Assembly (NCBI GenBank): GCA_038030265.1
Contig: CM075942.1
Span: forward strand, 67,708,926-67,772,925
DNA from: Corythucha ciliata
Taxonomy: Eukaryota; Arthropoda; Insecta; Hemiptera; Tingidae
DNA: 64,000 bases
Direction of reading: 5' to 3'
Under the pieces are notes generated by a model, which searched no databases, was not told the DNA's origin, and saw only the letters and a list, made by a program, of their open reading frames with translations. The translations under genes were made by a program, and so were the position numbers. Shown piece after piece: positions 32,757 through 43,379 of the stretch. Positions within the stretch are counted from its first letter, which is position 1. Every line of letters starts with the position of its first letter.

Positions 32757-34878
32757 TTTTTTTTTTTTTTTTTTTTGGCTTATGCTTTCGTGAGCCATCA
32801 GCCGTCGTATCACATTGTTTATTTTATATGTTATATTTCATGTTTCGTATTGTATTTATATTTTATATTCATATATTATATTATACTTAAATTAACTGTA
32901 ATTAAATTTCCATGCCAGCATTATTTATGTAGTGAATGAAATCGTTGTATAATGATTCAATATTTGTTAGGATCAATTTATAGTTGAAAGGAATGTCTAA
33001 TAATTTATTAGTATAGAGACTGTTCAAAAAATTGGTACGGATCGCGCTGTATTGGGAGCATTCCATTATTTTATGTTTCAAGTCGTCTGTGACGTTACAA
33101 GTGTTGCACTTGCCATTGGGATTTTGTCCAATTCTGCTCAGATACGAATTGCATATACCATGATTGGCTCGCAGCCTATTTATTATTCTGATATTTTTCC
33201 TTTTGATTTGAAGGTTTTCAAACCACGGTTTCGATTTTATAACTGGATTTAAAGTTTTGTAGAAATAACCTTTTTGTTCTTGTTCAAATTTTAGCTGCCA
33301 TTTTTGTTTCATCATGTCGTTAAAGATGGGCCTAATATCTGAGTGAGGGATTTTGTATTGAAGTGTGTTATCACAAGTCCTACCCATTTTTGCTAAACGA
33401 TCAACTTCTTCATTTCCAGGAATTTGAGAGTGCGCCCTAAGCCAAACTATTTTAAGATCTTTATGTTGCTCGAGAGTAATTTGGTCTATCATTGATATTA
33501 TTTCTACTATAAGATATGAATGACTTAGTTTGTGATTGAAATTGGCAATACTTTGAGCTGCGCTTTTGCTGTCAGTTAAAATTGCAAAAGTATGATTTTT
33601 TGATGTTTCAATATATTTGAGTGCTTCGATTATAGCTACACATTCAGCTGAGAAGTTTGAAAAGTTGCCATGTAATTTGAAATAACTTTTGATATTATTC
33701 GTTTTGTCGTAGAAAGCAGCTCCAACTAGGTGCCCACTTTTTGACCCATCTGTATAAATTTCTATACTATCTGCTAACAGTGGTTTAATTTCTGTGCGGA
33801 AAGTTTGAAGAACATGAGGTGAAGGGTTTTCTTTGTAACTGGTCATGTTAACTACTGGGACTTGGTTGAAGTAAGGGTATTTACTAATCTCATGCACCGG
33901 AAGTTTTTCAGTACAAGAAATAATAGGTTGAAATTTTGAGCAGTCAAGAAAGCTATTTACTATTAAAGGAGTGGGTTTTTTGTTCCAGTAGGTATGGGTT
34001 AGGACTATGGTGGACAAGTGGCATATATTTTTTATCACGGAAGATGAGTGAGAAAGAGTTTTCAGCACGTATCTATCGGCGAGCATTTTACGTCGTAGTT
34101 CAAGTGGTGGCTCGTGTGCCTCGGACAACATGACATTGATTGGCGTGCTGCTCAAGTACCCCATACATAGCCTTATGCATTTGTATTGCACCTTATCGAG
34201 TAATTGAATCGTTGCAGTATTAGCTCTGCTGTAGAAAAGGCTTCCAAAGTCAATTAAAGTTCTAATTGTTGACCTATAGAAAAGAAGACAAGTTGATGGG
34301 TCTGTACCCCACTTGTTGTAACAGATCATTTTTAATACATTAATATATTTTTCAGCTTTACAGACTATATCTTGAATGTGATTTCCATTTTAATTTATTA
34401 TCGATCTGTAATCCTAAAAATCGGATATTTGTTTTGACCTGGAGGGCCGCCCCTCCTAAAATAATTAAGTCGCCCAGGGGATTTCGTCGTCTTCTAGTGA
34501 AAAGACAAACTGATGATTTGTCTGTTGCAATAGTCATGCCATTCTTGCGGGTCCATGTAAAAATATTCTGCATCGTGTGATCTAGGTCATTCACGTATGT
34601 AGTTATGTTTTTGTGTGCAGTGTATATACATACGTCATCTGCGTATTGAACAATATTTATATTTGGGGGACAATGTCTAACTAAGTCGGCTGCATAGATT
34701 GCATATAACGGGACGCTTAGTATGCCCCCTTGAGGTAAGCCTACTCTACAGATTCTTGGACCGACGTATTCGCTGTTAATTCTAAGAAATATATTTCTAC
34801 CATCTATTAATTTGAAGATATTATTGATAAATTTTAAAGGTAGACCTATATTAAACAATTTTTGTCCTAACAGTTGTA
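32757..34878 (-). mobile_element. 5'-truncated I-group LINE inserted in Copia, 9-bp target duplication
   Basis: Poly-A tail seen as the T run ending at 32776, followed by about 125 bp of 3' UTR, then ORF2. The target duplication is TTACATTTT at 32748-32756 and 34879-34887. The 5' end is truncated inside the RT at 34878. It is a relative of the LINE at 4.5-10.6 kb but a different family: the RNase H and zinc regions are alignable by eye yet clearly diverged. Confidence 0.9.
32902..34878 (-). pseudogene. LINE ORF2: RT, RNase H, zinc knuckle, one frameshift
   Basis: RT from 34878: GLPQGGILSVPLYAIYAADL, the catalytic block VQYADDVCIYTA and the thumb IRFLGLQIDNKLKWKSH. The frame changes near 34340-34360 and continues from 34329. 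RNase H motifs are IEIYTDGSKSG, FSAECVAII, AILTDSKSAAQS and RAHSQIPGNEEVDRLAK; the terminal knuckle is CNTCNVTDDLKHKIMEC. The normal GILSPLLYAIY block reads GILSVPLY here, suggesting a point change. The domain order matches the 4.6-6.4 kb ORF. It is not functional because it lacks the N-terminus and has a frameshift. Confidence 0.88.
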
Positions 34879-36589
34879 TTACATTTTGAATCGCACGGGA
34901 CCTTCTAGGATAGAAGGAAAATCCCCTTACGAACTTTGGTACGGGAGGAAACCTAGCATCAAGCACCTAAGAGTTATTGGTTGTACCTGCTACCCTCATA
35001 TTCCGAAGCAAAAACGCAAGAAGTTGGACAAAAAGGCGGAAGAAGGAGTTTTAATTGGGTATGAAGGTGATTTCGAGGGTTACCGGATATGGTCAAAGAA
35101 AACTGGAAAGCTTATTCGATCAAGGGACGTAATATTCAAAGAAGATACACTGAGCAGCGCAGACTGTAGTGTAGATTTGTCTGCGTTTGACGAAAATTTG
35201 AATAAAAATGAATACTCCATGAAGCTGAAGGCAACGCCAAATGAAATTATCAAAATTAATAACCAAAAGATTCCATGGGATGCCAGTGAAAACGAGGGCC
35301 CAGACATCGGAATCGAACAAAGAGAAGAAGAAAAAACACAAGAGCAGGAAAAAGTAAACGACATGAGTATTGAAAGCGAAAAACAATTAGTGCAGGGTGG
35401 TGAGGATCTTGAAGATGAAAATAACGAGACGATGAGAAACGAAGATGAAGAAGAGGAAATAACGACAACTGGATCAGACAGACAGTTGCGTGATCGTTCG
35501 CTGATTCGCCTACCGACAAGATTCAAGGATTTTATTATGTCAGCTGTAAGCGTTGTTTTAGAATATGACGAACCGACCTCATTCAACGAAGCTGTATCTT
35601 GCCAGGAAAAAGATAACTGGGTGAAAGCGATGGACAATGAAATGGCATCATTGCGTGAGAATCAGACCTGGATACTGGAAAAGTTGCCTACAGGAAAACG
35701 AGCTCTGAAGTGCATATGGGTTTACAAAGTGAAGACAAATCCAGGCGGAACAATAGAGAAATTCAAGGCACGATTAGTTGCGAAAGGCTTCCTTCAGAAG
35801 AAAGGGCAGGACTATGAAGAAACATTCAGCCCAGTAGCCAGGACTTCTACGATCCGAGCAATTCTGAGCATAGCAGCCAACGAAAATATGTCGTTGCTGC
35901 AATTCGATGTGTCTACCGCGTTCCTTTATGGTTATTTACAAGAAGAAGTGTATATGGAACAGCCAGAGGGATACGATGACGGTACCGGAAGAGTCTGTCA
36001 TTTAAAACGAAGCCTTTATGGTCTAAAACAATCACCGAGATGCTGGAATAATCGATTCGATCAATTTCTTTCAAAACTCGGCTTTGAGAAGAGTGACGCA
36101 GATCCATGTTTATACTTCAAAGTGAATGGAAACGAAAAACTAATAGTGACACTCTACGTTGACGACGGACTGATAGCTGGTACGAACATGACTGACATAA
36201 ACGATTTTCTTGAGAAACTCGAAGGCGAATTCAAAATCACAGTGAAACCAGCGACGTTCTACTTGGGCTTGGAAATAGTGAGAGACCGAAGTGGTAACAT
36301 TAAGGTGGGACAGAAATCGTACACAAAGAAAATTTTGGAGAGATTCGGAATGAGCGATTGTCGTCCTGTACCAACCCCTATAATAAAGGAAGGTTTCGAG
36401 TCAGGGAAAGTCGAGGAAACAGGAAACATTAAGTTTCCCTACAGACAAGCCGTCGGCGCACTTATGTATCTCATGACAGGAACCCGACCGGACATAGCGT
36501 ACTCTGTGGGTATAGCCGCCAAACACCTAGAAAATCCTACTGACGAAGATGTTGTAAGAGTAAAGCGCATATTCAGGTACCTGAAGTGA
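34879..36589 (+). pseudogene. Copia pol after the LINE: integrase C-terminus and reverse transcriptase
   Basis: Begins in the duplicated target (YILNRTG) in frame with the part before the LINE. It continues with the integrase C-terminal GKSPYELWYGRKPS and RVIGCTCYPHIPK, then an acidic Glu/Lys-rich linker (about 35270-35460). The RT follows with WVYKVKTNPGGTIEKFKARL, SLLQFDVSTAFLYGYL (motif A), LKRSLYGLKQSPRCWNN and VTLYVDDGLIAG (catalytic YVDD). It ends with a TGA at 36587 inside RIFRYLK, just before RNase H. The frame is otherwise unbroken for 570 codons, the best-preserved part of the element. Confidence 0.9.
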
Positions 36590-37117
36590 ACAGAAAGTTG
36601 TGGCATTGCGTACAAGAGCAGATATATGTCTGGGGAATTGGAATGCTACAGCGACGCAGATCATGGTGGAGACGTTGGCACCGGACGATCAACTACGGGA
36701 ATAATTTGTTTGTATTCTGGAGGAGCTATCAGCTGGCAAAGTCAAAGGCAAGTTTCGGTGGCCATTTCGACAACGGAGGCTGAACTGGTAGCAGCGAGTG
36801 AGGCTGCAAGAGAAATGATTTGGCTCAAGAGACTTTTCAGTGATATTTTTCGAATGGAGAAGGTCCCAGTTATAAAAGTGGATAACGAAGCCGCAATTCG
36901 ACTGGCTCACAACCCAGAATTTCACAAGAGAACGAAAAATATCAGAATCAGACATTTTTTTTGTTCGAGAACTGGTTGCTGAAAAGGAAGTTTCGGTACA
37001 GAAAGTTTCAACGGAATACCAAATTGCGGACGCAATGACAAAATCAATTAGTAAACAAAGACTGTCCTATCTGAAGAAAAATATGGGACTGATGGAAATT
37101 AATGAAACTAATTGTTG
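36590..37117 (+). pseudogene. Copia RNase H, two frame breaks
   Basis: Continues the pol frame past the stop. GELECYSDADHGGDVGTGRS carries the catalytic Asp, STTEAELVAASEAAREMIW the Glu and IKVDNEAAIRLAHN the next Asp. HFHKRTKNIRIRHFF-like sequence then breaks at a T8 run (36955-36962). The C-terminus resumes as VRELVAEKEVSVQKVST and ends with TGA at 37115-37117, right before the polypurine tract. Confidence 0.85.
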
Positions 37118-37125
37118 AGGGAAAG

Positions 37126-37320
37126 TGTTGGAATATTGCAACAATGAGCAAAGTCATATGGAAAACCAAGTCATTAAACTTTGTATTATTCGTATGTCAA
37201 AAAAATGAAGCGGTTCGTGGGTTGGGATTTTTGCTCCCGATGCGTTGCGCTGCTCTACTATGAAAGTAGATTACCCGCTAAATTCGAAAATTATACAAAA
37301 GTTGAGTGTTGAAAAAAACA
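37126..37320 (+). repeat. 195-bp Copia LTR
   Basis: Starts TGTTGGAATATTGC directly after the purine tract GAGGGAAAG and ends AAAAAAACA, so it has the TG...CA ends with a short TGTT/AACA inverted repeat. It has no partner upstream of gag. It is followed at 37323 by a primer-site-like TGGTATCAAGATAG. Confidence 0.78.
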
Positions 37321-37322
37321 TA

Positions 37323-37400
37323 TGGTATCAAGATAGATATCATGCTACACCTTCAAACCGAAAAAAAATATAATAATTTTTGTATTTGGCGGGTTTTATC
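37323..37400 (+). repeat. Primer-binding-site-like motif and leader of a second Copia copy, truncated
   Basis: TGGTATCAAGATAGATATC resembles the methionine-tRNA primer site of Copia elements (usual form TGGTATCAGAGC) and stands 2 bp after an LTR end, where the leader of an element would begin. It runs for about 75 bp before the satellite-bearing repeat takes over at about 37401. This suggests that the LTR also served as the 5' LTR of a second element. Confidence 0.55.
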
Positions 37401-38537
37401 CTTTTAGTGCATTTCATTCTGAAAAATGCACTATTGGTCTCGTCGTGATGGTGGCAAACATGGGTCATGGCATGTTTTTTTCATGTTTCAGAACCTCTAG
37501 AACACGAATTTAGTGGTTTCCGGAATTCATATATATATATATTTCTTTATATACAGGGTGTTTCAGGAGGAATGATCAGGACTTTAACCAGTGATAGTAC
37601 TAACTAGGACAAACCAAAATCGTCATATGAACCCAGGGTCGCAAACGCTTCCCTTCTGAGTAACAGTTATTTTTGTCATTTTTTGGCCAAACGCTCTCTT
37701 TTCGTCAATAACCATTTTTAGCGTCGCAGCTATTCGTAACAGAAGAAAACCGATGACGGTTATGGAAAGAGCACAAAATTTCAGTTCAAGAAATGCTGTT
37801 GCAACTAGCTGACGCCATGTTTTAGTACTTTCTTTTATTTTTTGAAAAAAACCAAAAACCGTAAATTGTAATTTTACTGTTTCTTACAAAGAAGATTTTC
37901 CCACAAACTTCAGTGGCAAAGTCACGGTTAAGTTATTGATAAAACATGCCAGTATTGTAAGCTACAAAACGACTTTTTAAATTTCACAATCGATGCATTT
38001 TTCGTTGAGATATTGCATCTAACGTTCAGAAATCCCTGATCAGGTAGTCAAATTGAGCCACATAGCACCTACCTAAAAAAAATTGAAAACAGTCATTTCC
38101 CGAGTCAATCCTTGAATGTGCTCACGGAAATAATTTCATGAAACTAATGCCTGGTGTTATTTTGTCAAATAATTACTACAAACCCCTCCCCACCTTACAA
38201 AAATAACCAAAATCACAGAAAAATGATTGAATAATGTGTATTGTGGACTATGGAATGAAGAAACTGGATGTAAACTGGGGAAGCCTACAACTTACTCGAT
38301 GGATTGATTTTCGTATGTCTTTTGTCCCCCCCTCCCATCGTAAAAAGTACGAATTTACAACTGTTTTCAGGGGATTGACAATTGTTACTTTTCTATGAGA
38401 TGATTATTATTGTTTCAAGAGACTTACTAAGAGACACAATACATGGTTTTTCGTGCAGTGGAAGTTGTATTCTGGATTTAGATTCCATCCAGTTACGCGT
38501 GTTGTTGATTCCATCCCTCGTGAATGTAGCTTCGTCA

Positions 38538-39007
38538 CTCGTCAGTGAAAAGAATAGTTGGGACTAAATGGCGGTTAGCGCCGAGCCATCGACAAAATTG
38601 TAATCGGAGAACTTCGTCGCCGTCGTGAAGGTTTTGCACTTTTCTCAGGTGAAAAGGATGCATACCGTTAATGCGCAATGTCCGCCATACACGGGTATGG
38701 GGTATTCCGACTGCTCTTGATACTCTCCTAGTGCTTATGGAAAGATCCATTGTGACTAGACGTAGGATTTCATCTTCTTCGTTTTGTTCATGATTCTCCT
38801 GAAGGTTTCCTCTTTAGGAGGTGATCCGAGCGCTGTTCCTGTAGTACGAAAGGTGTCGAAAACTTGCCGAAAAACACTAGGTGCGGGGATCGGTCGCTGT
38901 GGGAGTCGTCCACGATATTCCAGTTGAGCTCGAGCGAAATTCCCGTTGCAAAAGCCATAAATAAAAACTATGTCCGCATACTCTGAATGGAAAAACAAAT
39001 GCGGCAT
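38538..39007 (-). pseudogene. Mariner-like transposase N-terminal fragment
   Basis: Two frames. HSEYADIVFIYGFCNGNFAR and FRQVFDTFRTTGTALGSPPK (39007-38756) align by eye with the N-terminal helix-turn-helix of the intact transposase at 7415. LSISTRRVSRAVGIPHTRVW and LRLQFCRWLGANRHLVPTIL (to 38538) extend to TDE, the first catalytic motif, where the copy is cut by the fold-back repeat. It belongs to the same superfamily as the 6403-9207 element but a different family. It is dead. Confidence 0.78.
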
Positions 39008-39551
39008 AATGAAATAGTTAAGTTTTTTAAGTACACGAACGAATCTAAATCCAGATTACAACTTCCACTGCACGAAAAACCATGTATTGTGTCTCTTAGT
39101 AAGTCTTTTGATACAATAATAATCATCTCATAGAAAAGTAACAATTGTCAATCCCCTGAAAACAGTTGTAAATTCGTACTTTTTATGATGGGAGGGGGGG
39201 GACAAAAGACATACGAAAATCAATCCATCGAGTAAGTTGTAGGCTTCCCCAGTTTACATCCAGTTTCTTCATTCCATAGTGCATCCTCATGTAGTCATTA
39301 CATTAATGACCAGAGTAGCGCCTAATAATTGTAACTCTCATGTTTTATAATTCTTCTTCTTTGTGATATCATTTCTCTAGATAATAATTTCTAGAAAAAT
39401 TTGGAAGTTCTGAACAATTTTTTTTTATAAATTTCCACTTTTCGGTGATCCGGTAGGGTTTTCCGAAAGTAAACCCCTAGAAAAACACGAATAAATTCAT
39501 TACAAATTCTAAAATTAAGTTATCCATAGAAGTTTTCGTACATAAAAGGGA

Positions 39552-39899
39552 TTAAGTAATTTTTAATATAAAGAAAAAATTCGAATTGCCTCCCTTGTTG
39601 GCGGATACAATGTTGTGCGCGTCTTTCCAACGTCCAGTGGACCTTATATCGAGCAATTCATCACGGATACTGTTGCACGTGTTGATTATTTTTTGTCTTA
39701 ATGTCTCGATGTCTGGAATAGGATCTGCGTAGACTATAGTTTTGATGTGTCCCCATGCGTAGAAGTCTAAATGGTTCAAGCCAGGTGAACGCGGCGGCCA
39801 TAATGTTGGACCAGCTCTTCCGATCCATCGGTTCGGGAAAGTTGTGTCCCGAATATGGCCGGCTAATCCACTAAAATGAGGAGGAGCTCCATCATGCAT
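39552..39899 (-). pseudogene. Mariner-like transposase C-terminal fragment (minus copy)
   Basis: Starts HDGAPPHFSGLAGH (second catalytic Asp) and contains WPPRSPGLNHLDFYAWGHIK with the third Asp, then IETLRQKIINTCNSIRDEL. SPG replaces the usual SPD. It lies upstream of its own N-terminal fragment on the minus strand, so the gene is scrambled. Its last part is duplicated in reverse at 39903-40046. Confidence 0.78.
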
Positions 39900-39902
39900 T
39901 GA

Positions 39903-40046
39903 GATCCTATTCCAGACATCGAGACATTAAGACAAAAAATAATCAACACGTGCAACAGTATCCGTGATGAATTGCTCGATATAAGGTCCACTGGTCGTTG
40001 GAAAGACGCGCACAACTTTGTATCCGCCAACAAAGTAGGCAATTAG
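39903..40046 (+). pseudogene. Mariner-like transposase C-terminal tail (plus copy)
   Basis: The plus strand reads IPDIETLRQKIINTCNSIRD and ends SANKVGN before a stop at about 40044-40046. It is the mirror copy of the end of the minus fragment and sits head-to-head with it across about 180 bp. Confidence 0.7.
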
Positions 40047-41563
40047 AATTTTTTCTTTAAATTAAAAATTATTAATCCCTTTTATGTACGAAAACTTCTA
40101 TGGATAACTTAATTTTAGAATTTGTAATGAATTTATTCGTGTTTTTCTAGGGGTTTACTTTCGGAAAACCCTACCGGATCACCGAAAAGTGGAAATTTAT
40201 AAAAAAAAATTGTTCAGAACTTCCAAATTTTTCTAGAAATTATTATCTAGAGAAATGATATCACAAAGAAGAAGAATAATAAAACATGAGAGTTACAATT
40301 ATTAGGCGCTACTCTGGTCATTAATGTAATGACTACATGAGGATGCATGTAGCGTTTTCTATAGTATGAATAGAGAAACTCTGGAAAAATTGTGGGTAAA
40401 GGGTGGGGATGAACATGTCACATTAACGATGGTACTGTGCGCCAACTTTTCTCAAAAAATGTCATCTCGGAAAGCACCTGTTGAGCAGAAATCAGACTTC
40501 AAATTATGGGCAACGACGATGAACTAGAACATAATTTTGAGTTCGCAGCTGATTTCCTCAGCGCGTACGAACAAAATAGAATTGAACAACACGAAGTCTA
40601 ATGGAAATAAGTCTGTCCTTTCCAATGGTGCCACTTAATTTGACATGAGAGCTCTGGTTGCCAAGCTACGAACGATTTTATCCGTAAAAACGAGGCCCAT
40701 TACAAAAGTGCTTATTTACTTAATATCTCGGAAAGTATTAGGAATCGGACTATGGTTAATATGGATAATTTTGACGCATTTTGGACGTACATTCACAGGG
40801 CAAAATATTGACATCCATTTTTTGAACACCCTGTATATATCTTTATGACCGTTTTCTTGTTAGCACGATAACTCTCGTAGAAGTTAATTTAGCGGAACGC
40901 GCTTTGGCACAAAAATCAGTAGTCATAAGACCCCGGTCGGTATTGCATTTGGGCCAATTCGGACGAGGTGGAGGGGGGGAAATTAGAGGTTGAAATGGTC
41001 AAAAAATCACTATAAATCACCAGTTGATGCTAGAAGCATCATATTCGGTACGTATACTCCATGTTAGAGTAGCCTTTGATTCCCATTTTAATTTTTTGAA
41101 AAAGTCGAAGGGGAGGGGGTGTTGCCCCCGGAGTGGAAGTAAGCATGTGGTCTTGTTAGCACGATAACTCTCGAATAAATCAATTTAGCGGAACGCGCTT
41201 TGGCACAAAAATCAGTAGTCATAAGACCCAGGTAGGTATTGCATTTGGGCGAAATCTGTCAAGGTGGAAGGGGGGGAAATAGGGGTTAAATGGTCAAAAA
41301 ATCACTATAATTCACCAGTTGATTCTAGAAGCATTAGATTCGGTACGTATACTCCATGTTAGAGTAGCCTTTGATTCCCATTTTAATTTTTTGAAAAAGT
41401 CGAAGGCGAGGGGGTGTTGCCCCCGGGGTGGAAGTAAGCATGTGGTCTTGTTAGCACGATAACTCTCAAAGAAATCAATTTAGCGGAACGCGCTTTGGCA
41501 CAAAAATCAGTAGCCATAAGACCCCGGTCGGTATTGCATTTGGACCAAATCGGTCAAGGTGGA

Positions 41564-41820
41564 CGTTTTCCTCAATTTCAGCAGCATATTACCGATTTTT
41601 TAATCTTTTTACCAGGGGATTAGCACTTTTCTCAGTTTCAGCTGGAAATTAACGTTTGTCTTTAATGTTTTCCTCAATATTAACCGCAAAATAGGGGGAA
41701 TTTCCACGAATTACGATTTTTTTGGTTCACCATACGCAATGCATGAGCGATTTTTCTCAGTTTACTCGGGAATTAGCGGTTTCTTCACCTATTGCCACAA
41801 ATTGGCTTTTTTTTTCAATT
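41564..41820 (+). repeat. 29-bp repeat field, short plus-orientation stretch
   Basis: Begins abruptly inside a satellite unit with CGTTTTCCTCAATTTCAGCAGC. It includes the landmark GGTTCACCATACGCAATGC, which recurs reversed at about 55908, 62580 and 62876 and so ties this piece to the large duplicated block. Confidence 0.78.
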
Positions 41821-43379
41821 TCAGCCTGAAAAGCTGCCTTCAGAATCCATAAATTGGCGTAAATTCAGTTTTTGGTGCAAATAAAAATTTTTCTCAATTT
41901 CAACGGCGAATTAGCGCTTTTTTAAAATTGTAGCGGCGTCGTGTCGTGGCGTTTCAAACCTGTTAATTTGTGATTTTTCTCAATTTCAGTCACAAATTGG
42001 CGTCTGGTGCAATTTCAGCTGTAAATTGGCGATTTTTTCCATTCTTAGCCGCGAATTAGCAATTTTCTCAATTTTTAGGCCTAAAATTAACCTTTCTCTT
42101 AATTTTGACCACGCTGATTATTATATTTTCTAAATATTACCCGCAAATTAGCAGGTTTTCACATTATACCACCGCACTAGCAATTTTATAAAACTTTTGT
42201 AGATGTAGATTATTGCTTCTTTTCAGTATTTATTAACATTGTACTATAGCCATGCATGACTTTGCCATTTTTCTGATTTTAGCGACAAAAATGCCTTCAG
42301 GAGGTACGAATTTAAATTATAAATGTAATTTTTTTTTTTTTTTTTTCAATTTCAGCCTGAAAAGCTGCCTTCAGAATCCATAAATTGGCGTAAATTCAGT
42401 TTTTGGTGCAAATAAAAATTTTTCTCAATTTCAACGGCGAATTAGCGCTTTTTTAAAATTGTAGCGGCGTCGTGTCGTGGCGTTTCAAACCTGTTAATTT
42501 GTGATTTTTCTCAATTTCAGTCACAAATTGGCGTCTGGTGCAATTTCAGCTGTAAATTGGCGATTTTTTCCATTCTTAGCCGCGAATTAGCAATTTTCTC
42601 AATTTTTAGGCCTAAAATTAACCTTTCTCTTAATTTTGACCACGCTGATTATTATATTTTCTAAATATTACCCGCAAATTAGCAGGTTTTCACATTATAC
42701 CACCGCACTAGCAATTTTATAAAACTTTTGTAGATGTAGATTATTGCTTCTTTTCAGTATTTATTAACATTGTACTATAGCCATGCATGACTTTGCCATT
42801 TTTCTGATTTTAGCGACAAAAATGCCTTCAGGAGGTACGAATTTAAATTATAAATGTAATTTTTTTTTTTTTTTTTTCAATTTCAGCCTGAAAAGCTGCC
42901 TTCAGAATCCATAAATTGGCGTAAATTCAGTTTTTGGTGCAAATAAAAATTTTTCTCAATTTCAACGGCGAATTAGCGCTTTTTTAAAATTGTAGCGGCG
43001 TCGTGTCGTGGCGTTTCAAACCTGTTAATTTGTGATTTTTCTCAATTTCAGTCACAAATTGGCGTCTGGTGCAATTTCAGCTGTAAATTGGCGATTTTTT
43101 CCATTCTTAGCCGCGAATTAGCAATTTTCTCAATTTTTAGGCCTAAAATTAACCTTTCTCTTAATTTTGACCACGCTGATTATTATATTTTCTAAATATT
43201 ACCCGCAAATTAGCAGGTTTTCACATTATACCACCGCACTAGCAATTTTATAAAACTTTTGTAGATGTAGATTATTGCTTCTTTTCAGTATTTATTAACA
43301 TTGTACTATAGCCATGCATGACTTTGCCATTTTTCTGATTTTAGCGACAAAAATGCCTTCAGGAGGTACGAATTTAAAT
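41811..43379 (+). repeat. 531-bp tandem repeat, three near-identical copies
   Basis: TCAGCCTGAAAAGCTGCC begins units at 41821, 42352 and 42883, spacing exactly 531 bp both times. The copies look identical by eye, including a T run of about 18. Each unit is itself a stretch of the 29-bp field. The third copy ends at about 43379. The content matches (reversed, diverged) parts of 54.7-55.3 and 62.2-62.5 kb. Confidence 0.92.

Larger units (their letters stand above)
31010..37320 (+). mobile_element. Ty1/Copia LTR retrotransposon, 5' truncated, split by a LINE
   Basis: Order: gag (about 31028-31570), zinc knuckle (31570-31620), protease (about 31745), integrase (32160-32756), [LINE 32757-34878], integrase end and RT (34879-36589), RNase H (36590-37117), polypurine tract (GAGGGAAAG, 37117-37125), LTR (37126-37320). 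The protease-integrase-RT-RNase H order defines Copia. There is no 5' LTR or leader before gag. Several frame breaks occur, two of them in long homopolymers (A10 at 32451, T8 at 36955). Confidence 0.9.
37554..40833. mobile_element. Mariner-type composite with internal fold-back duplications
   Basis: Ends CAGGGTGTTTCAGG (left) and its partner ...TGAACACCCTG (right), flanked by TA. Only the outer 10 bp match. The subterminal sequences differ, so the two ends may come from different elements. Inside are transposase fragments in a scrambled order and two large inverted duplications: 38253-38495 with 39035-39290, and 39282-39725 with 39903-40347. It lies inside the AT microsatellite of the satellite-bearing repeat, which is intact in copy A. 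Confidence 0.75.
37401..41563 (-). repeat. Satellite-bearing repeat element, copy B, inverted and split by a transposon
   Basis: Reverse complement of copy A. It starts with TTTTAGTGCATTTCATTCTG (hairpin 37406-37432), then the ~95-bp tail and the AT microsatellite, then the transposon 37554-40833, and resumes at 40836 (CTTTATGACC) with two full ~300-bp satellite units and part of a third. It ends at about 41563, in the middle of a unit, where the 29-bp field begins. The opening segment of the family (GGCAGCTGGCGGTCGG) is missing here. Confidence 0.85.

Noticed and set aside
35080..35637. 185-codon minus-strand frame with Ser/Phe-rich runs
   Set aside because: Antisense of the acidic linker and RT of Copia.
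37554..40833. A simple complete mariner element
   Set aside because: Subterminal sequences of the two ends differ and transposase pieces are scrambled and duplicated, so it is described as a composite.
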